This document shows, in pieces, positions 31,713 through 40,709 of a stretch of 64,000 nt of DNA (within the stretch, counting starts at the first letter, position 1; each line of letters begins with the position of its first letter). A model generated the notes under the pieces. That model was not told where the DNA came from. It made no database searches and saw only the letters and a program-made list of their open reading frames with translations. This DNA is from SZUA-229 sp964531165 (GTDB taxonomy: Bacteria; Pseudomonadota; Gammaproteobacteria; SZUA-229): the NCBI GenBank assembly GCA_964531165.1, contig CAZHEA010000003.1, forward strand, positions 1 through 64,000, read 5' to 3'. The position numbers and the translations under genes were made by a program.

Positions 31713-34319
31713 ATGCAACAACTTCCCATTAATAATGTCTTAGATGATATTAAGTTAAAACTAAGTCAACATCCGTGTGTTGTTTTACAGGCTCCTCCCG
31801 GCGCCGGTAAAACAACGGCAGTTCCGCTTGCGCTGCTCAATCAACACTGGCTGGAAAAAAGAAAAATAATTATTCTTGAGCCGAGGCGTCTGGCAGCTCG
31901 TAATGCCGCTTCCAGAATGGCATTTATGCTAAATGAAAAGGTCGGAGAAACGGTTGGTTATCAAATACGGCAGGATCATTGCTTTAGTGCTAAAACAAAA
32001 ATTCTTGTCGTTACCGAAGGCATATTAACACGCAAGCTGCAGGCGGATCCGGAACTTGCTGATATTGCGCTGGTGATATTTGATGAGTTTCATGAACGCA
32101 GCTTGCATGCTGATTTGTCACTTGCACTGTGCCTGCAGAGCCAGCAGGTATTACGCGAAGATTTAAAAATACTGATTATGTCAGCCACACTTAATACTCA
32201 GGCGATTGTTAAGCTGCTTGATGATGCGCCGTTAATTATCAGTGAAGGTAAAAGCTACCCGGTCGATATTCATTACATGGATAAACCGATGAAGCAGGGT
32301 TTTAATGCTTATGAAAGTAATCAGTTGTTAATATCTCAGTTATTTGAAACAGTTAAACATGTTATAGAAAATCATACAGGCAGTTGTCTGGTTTTTTTGC
32401 CCGGCGTAAAAGAGATATCACAGTTAGAAAATAGACTTTCAGTGTTTATTGAACAACAGAAAATACAGAACATTTTACTGGCTCCCTTACACGGTAGTTT
32501 AAGTAAATCACAGCAGGATGCAGCGATAGCTCCGGTTTCTAATAAGGAGCGTAAAATAGTATTGGCAACTAATATTGCGGAAACCAGTTTAACGATTGAA
32601 GGTATAAACTGTGTCGTTGATTCAGGCCTTGAGCGGGTTATGGAGTATAGCCCTGCATCAGCAATGAATGCTTTGAATACGCGACATATATCCGAAGATT
32701 CTGCCATACAACGAAGTGGCAGGGCGGGTCGTTTAAGTGCTGGTGCCGGTTATAGATTATGGACCTCACAGCAACAAAAGCGCATGCAAAAACATTCGCA
32801 AGCAGAAATATTACACAGTGACCTATCTATTTTAGCGCTTGAACTTGCGAATTGGGGAGTTGATGATGTTACAGAATTGCAGTGGATGAACTTGCCACCT
32901 GCAAGTGCGTTGTCTCAAGCCAGGCAGTTATTGCATCAGTTTTACGCAATTGATGATACAGGAAAAATTAGTGATCACGGGCGGATTATAATCAGTCTCG
33001 GAATTCACCCTCGACTCGCGCATATGGTTGTTTGCGCTGTTGAAATTAAACAGGTTTATCATGCCTGTTTGATCGCCAGCTTATTGACAGAGCGTGATAT
33101 TTTTTTAGCTGCGGCTAAAAGGGGAGTTGATATTGAAGATAGAATTGCTGTTCTTAAAAATGCAGATTCATTAAAAACTCAAAAATATCACGTTGATGTT
33201 CATCAATGTAAACGTATTATTCAATCTGCAGATGATATCTTTAAACGTTTAAAAAGATGTTATAAAAATATTTCTAAAGAAGACGTAAAGTCTGATATCA
33301 GTGGTGTTTTACTGGCATTTGCCTATACGGACAGGATATCAAAGCAGCGTACGCCAACACAGGCTAAATATTTATTGAGTAATGGCAAGGGCGCATTCAT
33401 AGCGGAGCATTTACAACAAAATTTACATGAATATATTGTCATAGCGAATCTGGATGCAAAGCTCAGCAGAGGAGAAGCACGTATTTACTTATGTGCGCAT
33501 ATTTCTAAACTACAAATAGAAGAGTATTTCGAGCAGATGATTGTAGTTGACGAGAACCTCTCATGGAATGACAAATCTGAGCGTGTTGAAATTAATAGAC
33601 AGCGCTCTATTGGCAACCTGGTACTCGATAAAGTTCGATCAAGTGAAGGTGATAGCGCTAAAGTTCAGGCGTGTCTGCTCGAGGGACTTGCATTAGTTGG
33701 TTTGCAGTGTTTGAACTGGACGCCTAAAGCACTTAGTCTGAAGCAGCGCATTGTATTCATCAATCAACAGTTGGTTTGTGAGCGTTTACAGGGCAAACTT
33801 ACAGATGTGAATCTGCCTGATTTTACTGATGTGTATCTGACTGAAAACTTGTCTGAGTGGTTGCAGCCCTATATGAGTACTGAGAACAGCATTAAACATT
33901 GTCATAAACTTGATATTTATAGCATGCTTAAAAGTCTGTTGAGCTGGGAGCAGATGCAATTAATTGATCGTCTGGCACCTGAGTCAATTCTGGTTCCCAG
34001 TGGTTCTAAAATTAAAATTGATTATAATGATCCGCTTCAGCCGGTACTGGCTGTCAGACTACAGGAGGTATTCGGATTGCATCAAACCCCGGTAATACTG
34101 GATGGCCATTGTCAGTTAATGATGCATCTATTATCACCGGCACATCGTGCCATGCAGGTTACACAGGACTTAGGTAGTTTTTGGGAGACAACATATCATG
34201 ACGTCAAAAAAGAATTACGTGGACAGTATAAAAGACACTATTGGCCGGATGATCCCTTAACGGCAACTGCAACCAGTAAAACAAAAAAGAATATGCATAA
34301 GCCATCTGTTTCAAAATAG
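31713..34319 (+). CDS. hrpB: ATP-dependent helicase HrpB
   Basis: 868 residues, full length for HrpB. DEAH/RHA helicase core: GAGKTT (30-35), EPRRLAARNAASRMA, DEFHERS (124-130), SATL and the QRSGRAGR motif near 330. Helicase-associated domains follow, and the C-terminal HrpB domain ends in the characteristic LRGQYKRHYWPDDP. HrpB is an RNA helicase-like NTPase of unclear role found across Gammaproteobacteria. Motif II reads DEFH here, the expected form in HrpB. It stands downstream of the RhlE-type gene; a weak 7-base inverted repeat (31644-31669) lies between. Confidence 0.95.
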   Translation: MQQLPINNVLDDIKLKLSQHPCVVLQAPPGAGKTTAVPLALLNQHWLEKRKIIILEPRRLAARNAASRMAFMLNEKVGETVGYQIRQDHCFSAKTKILVVTEGILTRKLQADPELADIALVIFDEFHERSLHADLSLALCLQSQQVLREDLKILIMSATLNTQAIVKLLDDAPLIISEGKSYPVDIHYMDKPMKQGFNAYESNQLLISQLFETVKHVIENHTGSCLVFLPGVKEISQLENRLSVFIEQQKIQNILLAPLHGSLSKSQQDAAIAPVSNKERKIVLATNIAETSLTIEGINCVVDSGLERVMEYSPASAMNALNTRHISEDSAIQRSGRAGRLSAGAGYRLWTSQQQKRMQKHSQAEILHSDLSILALELANWGVDDVTELQWMNLPPASALSQARQLLHQFYAIDDTGKISDHGRIIISLGIHPRLAHMVVCAVEIKQVYHACLIASLLTERDIFLAAAKRGVDIEDRIAVLKNADSLKTQKYHVDVHQCKRIIQSADDIFKRLKRCYKNISKEDVKSDISGVLLAFAYTDRISKQRTPTQAKYLLSNGKGAFIAEHLQQNLHEYIVIANLDAKLSRGEARIYLCAHISKLQIEEYFEQMIVVDENLSWNDKSERVEINRQRSIGNLVLDKVRSSEGDSAKVQACLLEGLALVGLQCLNWTPKALSLKQRIVFINQQLVCERLQGKLTDVNLPDFTDVYLTENLSEWLQPYMSTENSIKHCHKLDIYSMLKSLLSWEQMQLIDRLAPESILVPSGSKIKIDYNDPLQPVLAVRLQEVFGLHQTPVILDGHCQLMMHLLSPAHRAMQVTQDLGSFWETTYHDVKKELRGQYKRHYWPDDPLTATATSKTKKNMHKPSVSK

Positions 34320-34393
34320 TTGGTGGAAATGATTTTCACATGATATAAAATTGCGGTCACGTTTTTTATAGCGCTAATGCAGAATTAGAGTTT

Positions 34394-34402
34394 TGCTATA
34401 AT
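34394..34402 (+). promoter_or_regulatory. Extended -10 promoter element
   Basis: TGC-TATAAT is a consensus extended -10 about 47 bases before the DUF445 gene start at 34449. There is no good -35 box, as is common for extended -10 promoters. Confidence 0.55.
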
Positions 34403-34448
34403 GGCGTTAATTTATCAAGCAGGTTTTTAAAAGAGATGTTGAGTTACT

Positions 34449-35150
34449 ATGAATAAAAGTTTAGTTACAAATTGTATTGCGCTGACAGTTGTTGTTATCG
34501 GCTATTATCTACAGAACCCAATTATATTAAGTGTAGGTTTGTTTGCCGTTTCCGGTGCGGTGACTAACTGGCTTGCCATCTATATGCTATTTGAAAAAGT
34601 TCCCGGATTATATGGTTCTGGAGTTATCCCGGCCCGTTTTGAAGAATTTAAACGGGCGATTAAAGATCTAATGATGGTGCAGTTTTTTACGGATGAAAAT
34701 ATTGATCGATTCTTAAAGGGCTCAGACGGGGTACCTGAGTTTAAACTGTCACCGGTCATTGAAAAAGTCGACCTGTCACCCTCATTTGATGCGCTTGTTG
34801 AGGTTATTATGAAATCATCTTTTGGTGGAATGCTCGGCATGTTTGGCGGAATTGACGCCTTAACCCCATTAAAAGAACCTTTTATCGAAAGCATGAAAAC
34901 ATCTTTAGTTAATCTGACTGAAGAGGAAAGCTTCCAGGAACTGCTGCGTAATGAAATTGAACGGCCAGATGTGCTTTCTGATATCAAGCAACAAGTTGAA
35001 AAAATTGTAGAATCACGATTAGAAGAATTGACGCCAGAGATTGTAAAAGACATCGTGCAAACGATGATAAAGCAACATCTTGGCTGGTTGGTTGTCTGGG
35101 GTGGTGTGTTTGGTGGGTTAATCGGTTTTGCTTCTGCGTTGCTGCTGTAG
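34449..35150 (+). CDS. DUF445 membrane protein
   Basis: 233 residues. Membrane helices lie at both ends (about 7-40 and 210-232), with a soluble segment between. The family hallmark GAVTNWLAIYMLFEKVPGLYGSGVIPARFEEFKRAIKDLM is near 36-75. DUF445 proteins are small envelope proteins without known enzymatic activity, found in many bacteria. It converges with the hybrid-kinase gene, leaving only 11 bases, so the two 3' ends share terminator space (AACGT/ACGTT stem at the junction). Confidence 0.85.
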   Translation: MNKSLVTNCIALTVVVIGYYLQNPIILSVGLFAVSGAVTNWLAIYMLFEKVPGLYGSGVIPARFEEFKRAIKDLMMVQFFTDENIDRFLKGSDGVPEFKLSPVIEKVDLSPSFDALVEVIMKSSFGGMLGMFGGIDALTPLKEPFIESMKTSLVNLTEEESFQELLRNEIERPDVLSDIKQQVEKIVESRLEELTPEIVKDIVQTMIKQHLGWLVVWGGVFGGLIGFASALLL

Positions 35151-35161
35151 TGTGGGAACGT

Positions 35162-37576
35162 TTATACGTTGATGACATTATTTAAGGTTGTTTTAAACCT
35201 TTTACAATGTTCTAAAACTAAGCTGATTGAATCAGAAACGTCATCGCTTGAAACTTTGCCGGCTTTTAAAATCTGTTGCAATTGTAATGTTTCATTGTGC
35301 AGTGCTATGGCTCCAATGGCGCTTGCAGAGCCAGCCAGCTTATGAACTGCCTCGTATAAACCGCTATAGTTTGAGGCAGATCCCAGGTCTTGAATTGATG
35401 ATATGTTGTCATCTAATGAACTAAAAAAATCATCTAGCAACTCTTTTGCTACTATTTCATTGCCACCAACTGTTTCTAATGCAATCTCATGATCATATAC
35501 AGGGAGTCTCTTAGTTGTTAACTGTGAGTTGGGTGATGTGTGCTCTGCATTATGCCTGTGGGAGGTGTTATACCATTTATTTATCATTGAAAAGAGCTGG
35601 TCGGGTTTATATGGTTTAGCAAGTAAGTCACTCATGCCTGCTTCAATTGCTTCCCGGCGAACATCGGAAAATGCATGAGCTGTTAGCGCTATAATGGGTA
35701 TGGTTTTTCTAAATGTATCTAATTTATGTATTTTTCGAGTCGCTTCCATGCCACTCATTTCGGGCATTTCAAGGTCCATCAATATTAAATCAAATTGATT
35801 GTTTTCGGCTGTATTTATTGCTTGCATACCGCTTTTAGCGGTTACAACATTTGCACCCTCATTTGTAAGTAATGTTGTGGCGACCTTGAGGTTTATATTG
35901 TTATCATCAACGACTAATATATTCATATTTTTCAATATAGATGATATAGCGGTATGTTGGTTAATGACTTCCTGCTTATTGTTTTCAATGTATTGCTTTG
36001 TAACATTCGCCTCATCGGTTCTTTCTACTTGTTGTGCAGGTGTCAGCAGGGGAATATATACAGAAAAAGTTGATCCTTCGCCATAGTGGCTTGTTAGTTT
36101 TATCTGTCCCCCCATCATGTTTACCAGGCGCTGTGTGATTACCAGCCCCAGACCTGTGCCGCCATACCTTCGAGTGATTGAACTGTCACCTTGTTGAAAC
36201 GGCTGGAATAATCTTGCCTGTTGCCCGGGGTGTATTCCGATGCCGGTGTCTTCTACCGTTATACATAAATTAGATATTTTCAGGCTCTCAGGATGTTTCG
36301 CTATATTTAAATTTAATTTTTTAAGCTCGTTATCAATGCAGAGTTTTATAGTGAACTTAATCTCACCGGTGTCTGTGAATTTTATGGCATTACCAATTAA
36401 GTTAGTAAATATTTGACGTAATCTAATCGGGTCACCAATAAAGGTTGTTGGAACTTCGCTATCAATGCCGGTTGTAAATTTCAGTCCTTTGTCTTTTATA
36501 CTGCTGGAGAAAAGCGCTTTAATGTCATTTACTTCAGTTTGAATAAAAATGTTAGTTTTATCGAGGTTTAATTTACCGGCTTCGATTTTTGAAAAATCAA
36601 GTATGTCATTTATAATTGTCAGTAGACAATCAGTTGAGTTGGTAATATTACGAACATAATCTTTCTGGATATTGTTGAGGCCGGTTTTTTCTAACAGACT
36701 GGTAAAACCTATTACGCCATTCATAGGTGTTCTAATTTCGTGACTCATTATAGCGATAAATTCACTTTTAGCCTGATTAGCTGTTTCTGCCTGATTTTTT
36801 GCTGATTCAAGTTCACGGGTTCTATCAATAACGAGGCACTCCAGATCCTGTTGGTAGTTATTCAGTTTTTTATCATAATCCTGAATTTGATCTAACATAG
36901 AATTAAAGCCATCTACCAGTGTACCTAACTCGTCATTACTGATGTTTTGAGCACGGCAGCTAAAATCCTGATTTTTGGCAACCGTGTTCATTGTTTTGAG
37001 TAAGCGTTCAACAGGTGTAGATACAATGCGTTGTAAGCGGCTGGATAGCATGAAGGCAAGCATCATCGAAATAGTAAATATACCCAGGCCAAGGTATGCC
37101 TGCTTTTTGAGAATAGCATGAGCCAGACTCATGTCGCCGACTATATAAAAATAACCGATGATTTCGTTATCAAATAATATTGGCTCATTGATTTTTACAT
37201 GCCCAAACATCAATGACGATTTGGATTGAGACTGCAAAATTTCTGCCTGTTGAAATTTGTTGAATTCTAAATATTGTGGTGACTGGTATTCTGCCAACAC
37301 TTCGTTGCCAAGTAGTATGCCAGCCCAAATAACATTTTTTTGTGATGATAACGTTGCAAGTATTTCCGTTGTCGCATTTTTGTCATGGTAGGCAATTGCT
37401 GCACTACTATTAGAACCCAGGATAGTTGCTAATGTGCCTAAACGTGTCGCTGTGTCATCACGTGCAGAGATCATTTCAATTGCCATAAACAATAGGAAGC
37501 TAAGCAATAAAACTGCTGCTGCAGTGACCAGTATAATGGCTTCCAGCTTTTTCTTTATTGATGCATTGCGTAGCAT
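35162..37576 (-). CDS. CHASE8-HAMP hybrid histidine kinase with REC and HPt domains
   Basis: 804 residues. Helix 1 is about 11-33. A periplasmic domain (about 34-155) begins RLGTLATILGSNSSAAIAYHDKNATTEILATL, the CHASE8 pattern seen in YfiN-type proteins. Helix 2 is about 160-178, HAMP about 180-235, then a short coiled coil. The kinase domain has H279 (SHEIRTP), the N box NLIGNAIKF, G1 DTGIG and G2 GTGLGL. REC is about 550-668 with phosphoacceptor D601. The HPt domain has H745 (HKLAGS). A three-step His-Asp-His relay in one chain would need a separate output regulator, none of which is nearby. Its start overlaps the YfiR stop by one base. Confidence 0.9.
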   Translation of the reverse strand: MLRNASIKKKLEAIILVTAAAVLLLSFLLFMAIEMISARDDTATRLGTLATILGSNSSAAIAYHDKNATTEILATLSSQKNVIWAGILLGNEVLAEYQSPQYLEFNKFQQAEILQSQSKSSLMFGHVKINEPILFDNEIIGYFYIVGDMSLAHAILKKQAYLGLGIFTISMMLAFMLSSRLQRIVSTPVERLLKTMNTVAKNQDFSCRAQNISNDELGTLVDGFNSMLDQIQDYDKKLNNYQQDLECLVIDRTRELESAKNQAETANQAKSEFIAIMSHEIRTPMNGVIGFTSLLEKTGLNNIQKDYVRNITNSTDCLLTIINDILDFSKIEAGKLNLDKTNIFIQTEVNDIKALFSSSIKDKGLKFTTGIDSEVPTTFIGDPIRLRQIFTNLIGNAIKFTDTGEIKFTIKLCIDNELKKLNLNIAKHPESLKISNLCITVEDTGIGIHPGQQARLFQPFQQGDSSITRRYGGTGLGLVITQRLVNMMGGQIKLTSHYGEGSTFSVYIPLLTPAQQVERTDEANVTKQYIENNKQEVINQHTAISSILKNMNILVVDDNNINLKVATTLLTNEGANVVTAKSGMQAINTAENNQFDLILMDLEMPEMSGMEATRKIHKLDTFRKTIPIIALTAHAFSDVRREAIEAGMSDLLAKPYKPDQLFSMINKWYNTSHRHNAEHTSPNSQLTTKRLPVYDHEIALETVGGNEIVAKELLDDFFSSLDDNISSIQDLGSASNYSGLYEAVHKLAGSASAIGAIALHNETLQLQQILKAGKVSSDDVSDSISLVLEHCKRFKTTLNNVINV

Positions 37577-38145
37577 TACGGCTTCACCTTAGTGTTTATC
37601 ACATCGGCAAGAATGAGTAATCTGGAGCTTATTTCAAGGTTTGCATTACGCGCGGTATTGAGGTTAATAACTAAACGAGTCTGTCCTTTTTTGCGATAGA
37701 ACTGAATGATGCCGCCATGTTCTACAAAATCGGGAATGTCACTTACCGTCAACAATGGTTTTTCATGTACGGACTTAAGGATTTTTTTATAATGTTTGCT
37801 TTTTGACTTACTTATGTAAAGCATATGGCAGTCGTTTATAGATTGGTTTTCTGTTTTTGACTTAATGCTAACTTGTCTGCCTTTAATGACTTTTCCTTTA
37901 AGTCGGATTAAATTTAATTCATTTTTCTGATTGTCAATAATACATAATACTAATGGACTATTGTTTGGAAATGCTGATTCCGGCCAGGTGGTGAATTTGG
38001 CAAAGTTGTAAATAAATGCGGCTTTGAAAAGCGCTTCATCTGATGCTTTTAGTGTAGGCGAGGCGGCATACAACGTTGTCTTTGTCAGCAATAATATGCT
38101 GATAAAAACAAACTTGATAAAAATATGAAAGAGTATCTTTTTCAA
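37576..38145 (-). CDS. YfiR-like periplasmic protein
   Basis: 189 residues with a TTG start; no other start codon would keep the signal peptide (MKKILFHIFIKFVFISILLL). The mature part shows the YfiR-family pattern: KAAFIYNFAKFTTWPE, paired Cys (CIIDNQ... and NDCHMLYIS), LLTVSDIPDFVEHGGIIQFY, and NLEISSRLLILADV. In Pseudomonas, YfiR is a periplasmic redox-responsive inhibitor of the CHASE8-containing diguanylate cyclase YfiN. Here the partner would be the downstream hybrid kinase, with which it is translationally coupled (one-base overlap). Upstream, 163 bases separate it from the TonB-dependent receptor. Confidence 0.88.
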   Translation of the reverse strand: MKKILFHIFIKFVFISILLLTKTTLYAASPTLKASDEALFKAAFIYNFAKFTTWPESAFPNNSPLVLCIIDNQKNELNLIRLKGKVIKGRQVSIKSKTENQSINDCHMLYISKSKSKHYKKILKSVHEKPLLTVSDIPDFVEHGGIIQFYRKKGQTRLVINLNTARNANLEISSRLLILADVINTKVKP

Positions 38146-38308
38146 TTTATAACCTGCACGAATCCTTGCGGGTTAGTAAACCTGCTACTCTGAATATTTT
38201 TTGTATCATTATGTTAAAAAAATTAAGCATCCTTATTTTTCAAGCTATCCTGTTTTGTGTAATGGTGTTTTTATAGTCATATTGTTATTATTGTCATTAC
38301 CAAGAAAA

Positions 38309-40432
38309 TTAAAACTTGTAACGTATTTCTGCATAGCCGTTACGCTCAGGTAAAGGTAAATCATTGGGGATGGAACGGCCGGTAAACTCACGTGCATCTA
38401 CATCAAATAAATTTCGAATAGAAACGGCAAACTCCCAACTATCACTTGCTGCATAGTGTAATGTTGTATCGCTCATAAAGTAGTCGTTAACAGGTGGTCG
38501 TAAATCAGGATTGATACCGGCTGTGTTTCGTGGGCGTTCTCCAATCCAGCTGGACTGTAAATTCCAGTTCCATTTCGGCATAAACCCCCAGTCTAAACGG
38601 ATATAAGCATCCTGATCTGGCTCCTGAATGGAACGAAAACTAGTTTCATCCTGTTCGCGTGTAGTGAAGTTGGCATACAGGTTGATGTCATTATTGATCT
38701 GCCAGCGAGCCTCGAGTTCAATGCCGCGTATGGCATGATCGCCACTATTTTCAAACTTTCCGGTCGTTCTGTTGTTAGTGATAATATCCGTTAGTTGAAA
38801 ATAGAAAATATTGGCACCTAATTGTAACTTTTTGTTAGCCGCGTAGGAAAAAGCGACTTCCAGTGTTTCGGAGCGTTCGGGGTCCAGATTAGGGTTCGGC
38901 TCAGTAAATGAAGTGCGATCGAACAGTTCGAGATAAGAAGGAGGTCTGAATGCCTGGCCGTATATGAATTTGGTGGTTAATTTTTCAGTGCTTTGCCAGA
39001 CTAATGCAAGGCGCGGATTAAAGGTGCCACCAAAATCAGAATAATCGTCATAACGTGCACCGGCGGTTAATTGAAGGGTGTTTGAAATTGACCAGATATC
39101 CTGTAAATAGACATGGCTGATTTTGCGGGTATCTTCAGGTACAAAGGCATAAGGTGTATTGGATATATCCACTAAACCTGAGCCGGGTGGTATCGGGTTA
39201 CCATCCGCACCGATACCGAAATTAACCTTGTGATTAATTGAGTACAAATCCTGCCAGGTATAACCTGCGCCAATGCGCACCGCATGATCATTTAAACCAG
39301 AATAGAGGGTACTGGCTTCGAAGACTATGCGACGTTCATCTGAGCGTTGCTGATTAATCTGTCCATCCGGATAGATGTCGCCATTTCCGTCAACATAATC
39401 AGGTGGGCGTTCCTGAAAGCCACTGCCGGATGAGTAATTATAGTGCTGAAAGCGTAATTCCATATCCAGCTCCCAGTTTTCAGTGAAATTACTGTCATTG
39501 TATAAAAGATCAATATTCAGTCGGCTATCATCGGCCTGGGTTAGAGGATCGAGTACGCCAAAGCCGGTTAACCCCGTTTCCAGATTGTTACTACTCATAT
39601 AGGCTGCATTCATGCGCCAGTTTGCACGGGCAACGGATAAGCGTATATCTTTATTCTCCCAGCCATATTGGGCATTACCGGGAGCATAGGATACGTTGCT
39701 GTTGTTATTGTTGTCCTCCGAGGTCTGCCCATCTTCTGTTATAAGGGGGTTATATCCATCGGTTGCGGAAATATTGGCGGTGAAGTTAACGTTAAACCCG
39801 CTATAAATATCACCATGCTGTAACCAGGCTGATTTTGTATTAAAGCTTCCTGTTCGGATACCGGCTTCGGTATTTTCAATTTTTGCTGCTGCTTTGGTTA
39901 TGACATTGATGACGCCAGCAGATGCATCGGCACCAAATAAAGCGGATCCCGGGCCGCGAATAATCTCAACTCGTTCAATTGCACTGGCTGGAAGACCTTT
40001 CCAGAAAATACCGAAATTCCATACCAGATCAACCATCGAGTTTCCATCAATCATCATCAGGGTCTGAGTGCCCTTGGCCCCTCTGAACTGTACAATCGGT
40101 CGGTTTCCAAACTGGCTAATTCTGACATGTAAGCCGGGTACACCCTCAAGGACTTCAACAAGATTAGTCGCACCGGTGGCTTTAATATCATCAGCCGTTA
40201 TCAGGGTAACAACCGCCGGTGCCTTGGTGGTGGTTTGCTTGGATGCGGTGGCTATAGTAGTTTCTAGACTGATAAGGTCTTCAAGACTGAGTGAAATAAA
40301 ATGCTCAAACCTGTCATCAGTATTGTTTTCGGCATAAAGAGGCTGTGCAGAGCTATATAGAACTGTTATTAACACGCTCAAAGTCACGCTGCGTTTAAGC
40401 ATAAAAAGCCTGACGCATTCGTTAATATTCAT
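38309..40432 (-). CDS. TonB-dependent outer-membrane receptor
   Basis: 707 residues. A signal peptide precedes the plug domain (about 60-190), with ATNLVEVLEGVPGLHVR, FRGAKGTQTLMMIDGN and ERVEIIRGPGSALFGADASAGVINVIT, all standard. A 22-strand barrel follows, with repeated aromatic-ended strands and a C-terminal NGYAEIRYKF. A candidate TonB box, SLETTIATA, lies near 50. The ligand is not deducible; no Fur box is visible in the 277 bases upstream, so it may be a non-iron substrate such as an oligosaccharide or cobalamin-like compound. An alternative start is the ATG at 40402, which gives a more typical signal peptide. It is upstream of the YfiR/kinase pair on the same strand, likely in one transcription unit. 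Confidence 0.92.
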   Translation of the reverse strand: MNINECVRLFMLKRSVTLSVLITVLYSSAQPLYAENNTDDRFEHFISLSLEDLISLETTIATASKQTTTKAPAVVTLITADDIKATGATNLVEVLEGVPGLHVRISQFGNRPIVQFRGAKGTQTLMMIDGNSMVDLVWNFGIFWKGLPASAIERVEIIRGPGSALFGADASAGVINVITKAAAKIENTEAGIRTGSFNTKSAWLQHGDIYSGFNVNFTANISATDGYNPLITEDGQTSEDNNNNSNVSYAPGNAQYGWENKDIRLSVARANWRMNAAYMSSNNLETGLTGFGVLDPLTQADDSRLNIDLLYNDSNFTENWELDMELRFQHYNYSSGSGFQERPPDYVDGNGDIYPDGQINQQRSDERRIVFEASTLYSGLNDHAVRIGAGYTWQDLYSINHKVNFGIGADGNPIPPGSGLVDISNTPYAFVPEDTRKISHVYLQDIWSISNTLQLTAGARYDDYSDFGGTFNPRLALVWQSTEKLTTKFIYGQAFRPPSYLELFDRTSFTEPNPNLDPERSETLEVAFSYAANKKLQLGANIFYFQLTDIITNNRTTGKFENSGDHAIRGIELEARWQINNDINLYANFTTREQDETSFRSIQEPDQDAYIRLDWGFMPKWNWNLQSSWIGERPRNTAGINPDLRPPVNDYFMSDTTLHYAASDSWEFAVSIRNLFDVDAREFTGRSIPNDLPLPERNGYAEIRYKF

Positions 40433-40709
40433 GTGTGTTACCCGCGTTTATTTGGGGTGCTGAAGCAGTGACGGAATTAAATTGATAGAGTGATTGGATT
40501 ACGAGTAATTTGAGGCGTTGTCTGTATAAAAATTGAACCACTTTTCTACCTGAATCTTCATATTTATAAAATTGTTGTCCATATAATATAAATAGTACAT
40601 ATGAACTGATTTAATTATAGTCCAAGTTTAAAATTGTGTATGAAAGTTTGTTGTAATTTAATGGCATTGAGTGTGTTTATTCTGAGAACAGGCAAAAAGT
40701 ACAAACGCA

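Noticed and set aside
40433..40709. Fur box or cobalamin riboswitch upstream of the TonB receptor
   Set aside because: No GATAATGATAATCATTATC-like or B12-box-like sequence is visible, so the ligand cannot be inferred from regulation.
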